DNA of 64,000 bases, from the NCBI RefSeq assembly GCF_021390535.1, contig NZ_JAJUXG010000001.1:372001-436000 (forward strand), written 5' to 3'. The position numbers were made by a program, and so were the translations under genes. Below the pieces are notes generated by a model that was not told the origin of the DNA, made no database searches, and was given only the letters and a program-made list of their open reading frames with translations. Source of the DNA: Dyadobacter sp. CY312. Its GTDB lineage: Bacteria > Bacteroidota > Bacteroidia > Cytophagales > Spirosomataceae. Shown here one piece after another: positions 34,635-43,359 of the stretch; positions within the stretch are counted from its first letter, which is position 1; every line of letters starts with the position of its first letter.

Positions 34635-34684
34635 CGGTGGGCTGCACCTTTATTGGTCAGATAAGGGACAGGTGCAGCCCACCG
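34635..34684. terminator. Long inverted repeat between convergent genes
   Basis: CGGTGGGCTGCACCT (34635-34649) and its exact complement (34670-34684) form a perfect 15-bp stem with a 20-nt loop. The position between convergent genes suggests transcription termination, though no T-run follows on either strand, so it may end transcription by structure alone or have another origin. Confidence 0.55.
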
Positions 34685-34699
34685 CAATAATGCCGAGGA

Positions 34700-35062
34700 C
34701 TACTCCCGCAAAATCTTCTCCATCTTTCTCCCTTTTGCCAGTTCATCCACGATCTTGTCCAGATAGCGTACTTTTTGGGTCAAAGAATTTTCAATTTCTT
34801 CTATGCGGTATCCACATATCAATCCTGTAATAAGATGTGCTTTTGAATTCAGGCTTGCATTCTGGAAAAAGGTTTCAAAATTTACCTTCTGATCGATCTG
34901 ATCCTGCAATTGTTTTTCATCGAATCCTGTAAGCCATGTTATAACCTGATGTAGTTCTTCGATTGTCCGGCCTTTCTTCTCTACTTTTGTAACATAGTGA
35001 GGATATACCGATGAGAAGGTCATTTTTGCCATGCGTTCGTCGTGTACAGCGGTAGTGTTCAT
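34700..35062 (-). CDS. DUF2200 family protein
   Basis: A 120-residue cytosolic protein matching DUF2200: RMAKMTFSSVYPHYVTKVEK, GRTIEELHQVITWLTGFDEK, FFQNASLNSKAHLITGLICG, then YLDKIVDELAKGRKMEKILR. The family is made of small conserved proteins of unknown function, often near AHSA1-type genes. It is 28 bp downstream of the SRPBCC gene on the same strand and likely cotranscribed. Confidence 0.9.
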   Translation of the reverse strand: MNTTAVHDERMAKMTFSSVYPHYVTKVEKKGRTIEELHQVITWLTGFDEKQLQDQIDQKVNFETFFQNASLNSKAHLITGLICGYRIEEIENSLTQKVRYLDKIVDELAKGRKMEKILRE

Positions 35063-35090
35063 TGCTTTGAGACTGGTTTAAGATCCGGAA

Positions 35091-35537
35091 TTATTCATTA
35101 ATTACAGGTTCGACAAGTTTAACCAATTTTTCGAGACATTCCTGCCAGCCCAAATAGCAGCCATCCTGCGGAATTTGCTCCGGAATCCCTTCCTGAGTTA
35201 TATTGATCTCCGTACCACTTGGCACTTCCTTGAACCTCACCGTAGTAATTATCTCGCCGGGAAGGTTTGGATCGTCAAATCGATCGGAATATCTGACTAT
35301 TTCATCCGGCTTGATTTCCAGGTATGAACCACCAAATGATTCACTTCTTTCGGTAGTGAAGTTGTAAAATGACATTTTGAAACTTCCTCCCTGCCTGAAG
35401 TCCATTTCATGTACAATACATAAAAAACCGTACGGCGGACTCCAGTACGCCATTGCATCCTGATTCGAAAATGCTCTGAATACTTTTTTTACAGGCGCCT
35501 TTATTACTCTGTGCAAGTTTACTGTGCCAGTTGCCAT
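35091..35537 (-). CDS. SRPBCC (AHSA1-like) domain protein
   Basis: A 148-residue START/AHSA1-like fold protein with the usual entry NLHRVIKAPVKKVFRAFSNQ, the AMAYWSPPYGF turn and the tail QEGIPEQIP ... GWQECLEKLVKLVEP. Such proteins bind hydrophobic ligands or act as stress chaperone activators; the exact function is open. It forms a two-gene operon with the DUF2200 gene. Confidence 0.9.
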   Translation of the reverse strand: MATGTVNLHRVIKAPVKKVFRAFSNQDAMAYWSPPYGFLCIVHEMDFRQGGSFKMSFYNFTTERSESFGGSYLEIKPDEIVRYSDRFDDPNLPGEIITTVRFKEVPSGTEINITQEGIPEQIPQDGCYLGWQECLEKLVKLVEPVINE

Positions 35538-35779
35538 CTTGATTTCTGTTTAACGGTTCAGGATTAATTCACAGATGATTAATACACTAAATTAAGGAAA
35601 GTTTTAGAATGATGAGCTGTAAAGCGGCGTCCGGTTTTTAGTGAACGTCGTCGGAAATATTAATCAAATCAGGATACGCGATAGATCCTTACTTCCGATT
35701 GTCGGTTTACAAAGCTTATATTCGCAAAATATTCAGGAGTAAAAGTCGATATCCGGCTTTGCATACCATAAAAACTTCA

Positions 35780-36712
35780 ATGAAATTCAGTTTAACATTC
35801 CTTCTTTTGTTCCTGCTTGTTGGCAGCAACATATCAACTGCACAAAACTTATACTCGAAAGCATATGGCAATATGGACAACCCGGCGATAGTCTACATAC
35901 ATGGCGGGCCGCGTGGTAATGCGACTTTATTTGAAGGAACAACAGCGCAGACGCTGGCACAAAAGGGCTATTACGTGATCGTATACGACAGGAGGGGAGA
36001 AGGCCGGTCTGTTGACCAGGATGCCAAAGTCACTTTTAATGAAGCATTTTCGGATCTGAACAACCTGATAAAACAATATAATCTAACAAAAGTGAGTCTG
36101 CTCGGACACAGCTTTGGAGGTATTGTTTCGACCTTATACACACAAGCGTTTCCGGAGAAAGTCGAACGGTTGATGTTGATTGGCGCGCTATTCTCACAGC
36201 AAGAGTCGTATGATCACATTTTAAGCACCACGTTAAAAATGGCGACTGAAAAGAAAGACACGGCTACGATAAAAAAGATAGCGCAAATTAAAACTCTGGA
36301 CAGGCAAGGTGCCGCATATAGAAAACAGACTTACGAAGTTGCGTCTCTCTTCAGATTTTTTACCATGCCGACAGCAACAGAAGAGTCAGAAAAAGTGAAT
36401 AAACGCTACGAAACCAGCGGCTTTTCCAAATCCAACATCCGTAATGACAACGCTCCTTTGCTATTTTACAAAAATGAGTCGCTTGTCAATATTGATACAA
36501 AGCCTGTTTTGAAAAAAATCAAAAGTGCAGGTGTAAAACTGTCAGCTGTTTACGGTTTGCAGGACGGTATTTTTTCTGCTAAGCAGTTATCCGAATTAAA
36601 AGCAATCACCGGGGCGGCAAATTTTTTCACTATTGATAATTGTTCACATTATCCGTTTGTTGATCAGCAATCCCGTTTTGTAGAAATTGTAACTACAATC
36701 ATGAATAAATAA
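35780..36712 (+). CDS. Exported alpha/beta hydrolase
   Basis: A 310-residue alpha/beta hydrolase with a signal peptide (MKFSLTFLLLFLLVGSN, cleavage near STAQN); the ATG at 35780 is preferred over in-frame codons upstream because it begins that signal. The oxyanion turn is in YIHGGPRGNAT, the nucleophile elbow is GHSFGG, and the His is in DNCSHYPFVDQQ near the end. The length and HGGPRGN motif resemble proline-iminopeptidase-like hydrolases. The substrate is unknown. It stands alone. Confidence 0.9.
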   Translation: MKFSLTFLLLFLLVGSNISTAQNLYSKAYGNMDNPAIVYIHGGPRGNATLFEGTTAQTLAQKGYYVIVYDRRGEGRSVDQDAKVTFNEAFSDLNNLIKQYNLTKVSLLGHSFGGIVSTLYTQAFPEKVERLMLIGALFSQQESYDHILSTTLKMATEKKDTATIKKIAQIKTLDRQGAAYRKQTYEVASLFRFFTMPTATEESEKVNKRYETSGFSKSNIRNDNAPLLFYKNESLVNIDTKPVLKKIKSAGVKLSAVYGLQDGIFSAKQLSELKAITGAANFFTIDNCSHYPFVDQQSRFVEIVTTIMNK

Positions 36713-36713
36713 A

Positions 36714-36962
36714 GCGCTCACTCCTGAATTAAATGTCCATTTAGTTTCCGGTCAGAATAAAATCCGCATTCTCTATCTTTGGCAGTGCCACTTTTCGTCG
36801 CCAATTACTATGAGAAGGATTTTGTCAGATATCTTCATTGTAACCGCTGTTGGCACGATAAGCCTGAAAGAAAAAGGTGGCTCAACCGCAGACTATTCCT
36901 ACTGCGACATATGGGAATTCCGCGATGGTAAAATGCTTCGTTTGAAGGCGTTTGTGGTGTAA
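36714..36962 (+). pseudogene. NTF2/SnoaL-like C-terminal remnant
   Basis: Right after the hydrolase stop codon an open frame runs to 36962. Its last 45 codons (from MRRILSDIFIVTAVGTISL to YSYCDIWEFRDGKMLRLKAF) read as the C-terminal half of a SnoaL-like/NTF2-like protein. The part before the ATG at 36810 has no start and no family resemblance, so this is a truncated gene. The rest of the gap to 37133 contains a weak GTCTCA/TGAGAC hairpin near 37058-37082 and nothing else I can support. Confidence 0.55.
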
Positions 36963-37132
36963 AAACCTAGTTTCATCAAATATAAATCTCTGCCATACAC
37001 ATCATTAAATCAACCTTCACTGTTGCCCGTTTGAGGGAACTGATTCAGATATTTCTGTCTCACAGATTTATTTTTTGAGACAAATTGTTTTTGTCCCATT
37101 GCAAGGGAAACGGATCTTGTTCGAACAAATAC

Positions 37133-37591
37133 CTAAAGTTCAAAAGGGCTGGAATCAAGTTCACTGTACCTTTTATTAGCCAGACTGTCAAGCCATTTAC
37201 TCTCTAGCTTATGAATAATAAATCCTAATGGATGTTTTCCTTCTGCTCCTTCGGCAACTCGGCCAATACTGCTAGCCGAGTCGGTCTTCAAAATAGTATA
37301 GTCATGATTCGTCAAGCTGTCAATGAATTTTAGGTCTTGCATGCTCAAAACAGGTTCGGTGAACCCGCTGTGATCCTGAGCAATTATTTCCTGGACAGCT
37401 TTGGAATTGTTATAGCTTTTTTTGAGAAACATTACAAAATATGTCAGTTTAAACTGATCCACATAGATATCTTTCATATCCTCCCTCTGAGGTTCTCTAT
37501 TTTCCGTTTTACACCGCAGTAGAAATATAACTGAAACAAGTATCAGTAGATATTTGGATAAATTTAATGCTGACGACAGAGTTTTTTTCAT
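37133..37591 (-). CDS. Hypothetical lipoprotein
   Basis: A 152-residue predicted lipoprotein: basic start, hydrophobic core (YLLILVSVIFLL) and lipobox LLRC with Cys27. The mature part is polar and helical (SMQDLKFIDSLTNHDYTILK, KLESKWLDSLANKRYSELDS) with no domain I recognise. It has no operon partner. The reading frame looks genuine from its signal and composition. Confidence 0.7.
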   Translation of the reverse strand: MKKTLSSALNLSKYLLILVSVIFLLRCKTENREPQREDMKDIYVDQFKLTYFVMFLKKSYNNSKAVQEIIAQDHSGFTEPVLSMQDLKFIDSLTNHDYTILKTDSASSIGRVAEGAEGKHPLGFIIHKLESKWLDSLANKRYSELDSSPFEL

Positions 37592-37916
37592 GTTAGTTGC
37601 ATGTAAGATGTTTAACGTTCCTTGCGGTTCTTCATTCAGAAATTCAGTGGCAACAAGAACTACTCACCATTATTTCTAATATACATTTTACCAAATCAAC
37701 AGTGAGTATGTTTGCGTTTAGAGCCCCCCATAAATTTAGGATGAATAATTCGGTTAGCTCATTTTTTGTATGATACAGAGCTGTTTTTGTCACAACCATT
37801 TACAAAGCATCCAAGTATTCAAAAATGTTTGATTTCCTTACTATTCTGTTTGCAATTCGTTATTTCCATCAGGGAGCACGTTTTAATTTTGTAGCCTAAC
37901 TAAACCTCATTTCTCA
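37592..37916. other. Intergenic region upstream of the NAD(P)-binding gene
   Basis: This 325-bp region lies between the divergent lipoprotein gene and the NAD(P)-binding gene. Its right half contains the GTTTG operator and -7 box described separately (37827-37891). The left half is AT-rich with no feature I can name. Confidence 0.5.
37827..37891 (+). promoter_or_regulatory. AraC operator, GTTTG class, with perfect -7 box
   Basis: GTTTG occurs at 37827-37831 and 37848-37852, spacing 21 bp. TAATTTTG (37884-37891) is a perfect -7 box whose TTTG begins 40 bp after the second GTTTG. ATG follows at 37917. The geometry equals that upstream of the SDR at 13835 and the reductase at 39488. Confidence 0.65.
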
Positions 37917-38525
37917 ATGAAAAATGTAATCATACTTGGCGCAAGTGGTGGTATTGCCGGGCACGTTATTGATATTCTTGCTAATAAAAACGAAATCAAC
38001 CTAACTTTGTTTTTGCGAAATAAAAGCAGACTCCGCAACAAGAATGTTGGCGCAAGTAAGATCATTGAAGGTGACGTACTCAAATACCAGCAACTGAAAG
38101 AAGCCATTGCGGGACAGGATATTGTTTATGTGAATCTGGCCGGAGAACTGGAACCGATGGCGGTCAACATTGTGAAAGCGATGCAGGAAACAGATGAGTA
38201 TGGCGCATTGGAAAGCATTAAATCGAACCGAAAAATTATTTTTATCAGTTCAATTGGTATTTATGACTCTCCCCTAAAATCGGTACTGAAACCTTACCGC
38301 AAAGCCTCCGACGTCATTGAAGCATCGGATTTTGACTATACCATATTAAGACCTGCCTGGTTTACCAGTGTTGATGAAGTGGATTTTGAAACAACAGAAA
38401 AGGGCGAACCGGAACGAGGTTCGGTCATTTCTCAGAAAAGTCTGGCTGTGCTGATTACCAATGTTATAGAGGCTCCCGAAAAATACGTCCGCAAAAATCT
38501 GGGCATAAACAAACCACAATCATGA
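37917..38525 (+). CDS. NAD(P)H-binding atypical SDR (NmrA/YwnB-like)
   Basis: A 202-residue NAD(P)-binding protein of the atypical SDR group. The turn is GASGGIAG (residues 8-15), and the later part FISSIGIYDS, ... SDFDYTILRPAWFTS is typical of NmrA/YwnB-type reductases. Members reduce flavins or quinones or act as redox sensors; the activity here is unknown. Its stop codon overlaps the AraC start by 4 bp (ATGA), so the two are translationally coupled. Confidence 0.88.
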   Translation: MKNVIILGASGGIAGHVIDILANKNEINLTLFLRNKSRLRNKNVGASKIIEGDVLKYQQLKEAIAGQDIVYVNLAGELEPMAVNIVKAMQETDEYGALESIKSNRKIIFISSIGIYDSPLKSVLKPYRKASDVIEASDFDYTILRPAWFTSVDEVDFETTEKGEPERGSVISQKSLAVLITNVIEAPEKYVRKNLGINKPQS

Positions 38526-39403
38526 GTAACGACCTCATTTCCAAGCCATATGAATTTGCAACCAGCGATTTAAAGTTGAAAGGTTTCAAGGTGTACCAGG
38601 TCCAAAGCGGTGTAAATGCCGTACCGACTTACAATCGCAGGGACTTTTACAAAATTTGTCTGAATACCGGCAAAAATGTAATTCACTATGCTGACAGAGG
38701 TATAGAAACGGATGGCAGTATTCTGTTTTTCGGTAATCCGCGCATTCCATATTCCTGGGAAATTGTTTCGACTTCCTACAACGGTTACGCATGTGTTTTC
38801 ACAGAGGATTTTCTCAGAAGCCGCATTCATGCTGAAAGTCTGCAACAGTCGCCTTTGTTCAGAATTGGCGGTACACCTGTTTTTCATCTGGATGAAAGTA
38901 AACGTGCGTTCATTACGACCATTTTTGAGAGGATGTTGGCAGAACAAGGGGAAGATTATGTATTTAAGGATGAGGTGATTTGCAATTACATAAACCTGAT
39001 GATCCATGAAGCATTAAAAATGACGCCGTCGAAAGATTTCTTCACTCCCAAAAACGGATCGTCCCGGCTTACTTCCCTTTTTCTGGAATTACTGGAACGA
39101 CAATTCCCGATTGAAAATCCAAATGAATCGTTACAATTAAAAACGGCGCAAGATTTTGCCAACGGGCTTTCGGTGCACGTAAACCACCTGAATCGTTCCG
39201 TAAAAGAAATCACAGGCAAACCCACAACCACGCATATTTCGGAAAGAATTATCAGCGAAGCCAAGGCACTTTTGCAGCATACGGATTGGAGCATTGGCGA
39301 TATCGCACATGCGCTTGGATTTGATTACCCAACGTACTTCAACAATTATTTCAAACGCATCACAGGAACTGTCCCCAAATCGCTGCGTCTGAATCATGTT
39401 TGA
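38522..39403 (+). CDS. AraC family transcriptional regulator (paralogue of 14276 gene)
   Basis: A 293-residue regulator with an N-terminal cupin-like sensor (RRDFYKICLNTGKNVIHYAD, FFGNPRIPYSWE) and an AraC domain (IGDIAHALGFDYPTYFNNYF). About 60 percent identical by eye to the protein of 14276-15154. It is coupled to the NAD(P)-binding gene before it and followed by two aldo-keto reductase genes. The GTTTG repeats in front of 37917 and 39488 are its likely sites. Confidence 0.92.
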   Translation: MSNDLISKPYEFATSDLKLKGFKVYQVQSGVNAVPTYNRRDFYKICLNTGKNVIHYADRGIETDGSILFFGNPRIPYSWEIVSTSYNGYACVFTEDFLRSRIHAESLQQSPLFRIGGTPVFHLDESKRAFITTIFERMLAEQGEDYVFKDEVICNYINLMIHEALKMTPSKDFFTPKNGSSRLTSLFLELLERQFPIENPNESLQLKTAQDFANGLSVHVNHLNRSVKEITGKPTTTHISERIISEAKALLQHTDWSIGDIAHALGFDYPTYFNNYFKRITGTVPKSLRLNHV

Positions 39404-39462
39404 TTTTCATACTTTTCTGTTTGAAAGTCATTAAAAGCCGTCCTTCCTGTGCGCGAACTTTG
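39398..39462 (+). promoter_or_regulatory. AraC operator, GTTTG class, with -7 box for the aldo-keto reductases
   Basis: GTTTGATTTTC starts at 39398 and GTTTGAAAGTC at 39419, spacing 21 bp. GAACTTTG follows, its TTTG at 39459-39462, exactly 40 bp after the second GTTTG. The first half-site overlaps the last codons of the AraC gene. The start codon is at 39488. Confidence 0.65.
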
Positions 39463-39475
39463 CATTATCATTTAA

Positions 39476-40465
<990 letters not shown>

Positions 40466-40471
40466 TTATAA

Positions 40472-41323
<852 letters not shown>

Positions 41324-41340
41324 TTAATGAAAATCAGAGG

Positions 41341-41397
41341 ATTGCGAATTGAAAGCAAAAAAACTTATCCTTTGCTTTCAATTCGCAATGTTTTTAC
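41341..41397. terminator. Strong hairpin terminator, probably bidirectional
   Basis: ATTGCGAATTGAAAGCAAA (41341-41359) pairs perfectly with 41371-41389 (19 bp) around an 11-nt loop, followed by GTTTTT. It lies between convergent genes and overlaps the last bases of the reductase gene on the minus strand only by its T-run. Confidence 0.88.
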
Positions 41398-42461
41398 GGA
41401 ATCAAATTCTCTGACCGTAATTTCTTAAATAAGTCAAAGAAAGAATCACGGGTGTCCTGATATGCCGTAAATCCAAGCTTGCGGCTTTTAGACATGTCTG
41501 TCATCACTTCCAAAGGACGGCCCAGGTCAAGATCGGTATGCCAGGCAGAAGCCAGGCGATCAATTTCAGATTCTTTGAGATTGTATTTAACAGCGATTTC
41601 TTTCCAGGATTCAGCATCTGCGGCCATTTCCACTTCCAAGGGATGGATTTCGCCATCAAAACCAGCAGGTTCAACCTCAAACCAATCGGCTATTTGCTTC
41701 CATAACCATTTCCAGCGAAACAGGTCTCCGTTTGCAATGTTGAACGCTTCATTTTGCGCAGCTTCGGTTGTTGCTGCCCAAATCATCTGTTCGGCCAATA
41801 TCCGGGCATCCGTCACATCAGATAATCCATGCCACTGTTCGGCTGATCCGGGGAAACGGAATGGTCTGCCGGTTTTCTTGCAAATGGATGCGTAAACTGC
41901 CAGCGTTGTGCCTATGTTCATCAGGTTTCCAACTGCCTTACCAATCACCGAATGCGGCCTGTGAATACTCCATGTGAAGCCGTCCCGTTCAGCAGCTGTG
42001 TAGACTTCGTCTTCCTGAGCGTAATAGAAATTTTCAAGATCCAGACGTGGATGTTCCTCGCGGACGGGTGTTTCAGGCAATGTGCCTGCCTTTGCATATG
42101 CATCAAACGGCCCCAGATAATGTTTCAGCCCTGTTACAAGTGCCACATGCTGAACCGAATTTTTAGCGGACAAAACATGCAGCAAGTTCCGCACCATGGC
42201 ACCATTTACCCGGATATTCTCAGCTTCCGTGTCATTGCGCATCCAGGTTGTAAAAAACACATGTGTTGGTTCAATTGCCGCAAGTTTTGTTACCAGATCG
42301 TCGGGATTAAGCAGGTCCGCGGATACAGTGATCAGACCATCAATACTATCATTCGGATTGCGGGAAAGGCCATACGTAGTCCAGCCTTTCTCAACCAGTT
42401 TTTCTGCCAGGTTACTACCGGTGATACCAGTTGCTCCAACGACTAATGCGATATTTTTCAT
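41394..42461 (-). CDS. PRISE-like extended SDR (progesterone 5-beta-reductase/iridoid synthase type)
   Basis: A 355-residue extended SDR starting at MKNIALVVGATGITG (ATG 42461). The nucleotide motif GATGITG is at 9-15. The PRISE-specific Lys context VTGLKHYLGPF and the Tyr in ENFYYAQEDEV are present; these replace the classical YxxxK. PRISE enzymes reduce activated C=C bonds of enones with NADPH. It is divergent from a Crp/Fnr regulator gene, with an FNR-type palindrome between. The call rests on motif recognition. Confidence 0.9.
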   Translation of the reverse strand: MKNIALVVGATGITGSNLAEKLVEKGWTTYGLSRNPNDSIDGLITVSADLLNPDDLVTKLAAIEPTHVFFTTWMRNDTEAENIRVNGAMVRNLLHVLSAKNSVQHVALVTGLKHYLGPFDAYAKAGTLPETPVREEHPRLDLENFYYAQEDEVYTAAERDGFTWSIHRPHSVIGKAVGNLMNIGTTLAVYASICKKTGRPFRFPGSAEQWHGLSDVTDARILAEQMIWAATTEAAQNEAFNIANGDLFRWKWLWKQIADWFEVEPAGFDGEIHPLEVEMAADAESWKEIAVKYNLKESEIDRLASAWHTDLDLGRPLEVMTDMSKSRKLGFTAYQDTRDSFFDLFKKLRSENLIP

Positions 42462-42503
42462 TATTTTGATTTTTAGTGATTCAATCTGAACCAGATTCTT
42501 GCA

Positions 42504-42624
42504 CAAAGGTAGCTGGTCCGAAATTGCTGCGGATTGACGTGCATCAACTGAGGCGATTGATCTAAATCAAGTTTTTCTTGACAAATTCGTGATTCAATCA
42601 ATATGCTGGAAAAATTTATCTTTG
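42504..42624. promoter_or_regulatory. Divergent promoters with FNR-type box
   Basis: TTGATCTAAATCAA (42557-42570) is a perfect TTGAT-N4-ATCAA dyad, the classical FNR site. On the minus strand TACCTTTG (complement of 42504-42511) and on the plus strand TATCTTTG (42617-42624) are both perfect -7 boxes, for the PRISE gene and the Crp/Fnr gene respectively. The box centre is about 66 bp upstream of each expected start. The Crp/Fnr protein encoded at 42649 is the likely binder. Confidence 0.6.
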
Positions 42625-42648
42625 TTACCAGCCAAGCATATTTCACTT

Positions 42649-43230
42649 ATGATTCAAGTACTTTTCAGCCATATTGAAGAAAAAGTCATCCTGACAGAAG
42701 CTGATAAGGAAACAATTCAGACTTTTTTTGTTTCAAAAAAATTAAGAAAACGTCAGTATCTGTTGCAGGAAGGTGATGTATGCAAAAACCTGACCTTCAT
42801 AGCAAAAGGACTGCTCCGTACTTATAATGTAGACGAGAAAGGCGATGAACACATGAGTGTATTTGGTTGGGAAGGCTGGTGGTTATCCGACTTCAATAGT
42901 TTCCTGACCGGTGATCCGGCAGTTTTTAATATTGATGCAATTGAAGATTCCGAGTTACTATTGATCTCACATGCAGACTATGAATCCCTGACACTCAGCG
43001 TACCGATTATGGACCGCTATTTCCGTATACTTTACCAAAACAGCATCGTCACAAAAGAACGAAGACTGATGAGTTCGATTACTCATAGTGCCGAAGAAAA
43101 GTACGTTCAACTGACGCAATCGAATCCTAAAATGATTGAACGCGTTCCTCAAAACCTCATTGCTTCTTACCTGGGAATAGCTCCGGAAACACTTAGCAGG
43201 ATTAAGAAAAATCTGACTTTGCGGAAGTAG
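42649..43230 (+). CDS. Crp/Fnr family transcriptional regulator
   Basis: A 193-residue regulator. The N-terminal cyclic-nucleotide-binding-like barrel (LRKRQYLLQEGDVCKNLTFI) is followed by a dimer helix (SIVTKERRLMSSITHSAEEK) and a short helix-turn-helix (VPQNLIASYLGIAPETLSRI). The cysteine set of oxygen-sensing FNR is absent, so the signal is unknown. The start is ATG 42649, since a -7 box lies at 42617-42624. It is divergent from the PRISE reductase gene and probably controls it and itself. Confidence 0.9.
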   Translation: MIQVLFSHIEEKVILTEADKETIQTFFVSKKLRKRQYLLQEGDVCKNLTFIAKGLLRTYNVDEKGDEHMSVFGWEGWWLSDFNSFLTGDPAVFNIDAIEDSELLLISHADYESLTLSVPIMDRYFRILYQNSIVTKERRLMSSITHSAEEKYVQLTQSNPKMIERVPQNLIASYLGIAPETLSRIKKNLTLRK

Positions 43231-43359
43231 TGCCCGAATTCAGCGCATTTTCCTGGAAAGCATTCTATCCACAGGTTCAAAACGATGTTAAAATAGCGGA
43301 AGAAGCAGAATTTCGCCCGTAACCTGATTATAATACCGAAACTTGTGCTTTATCCTTTT

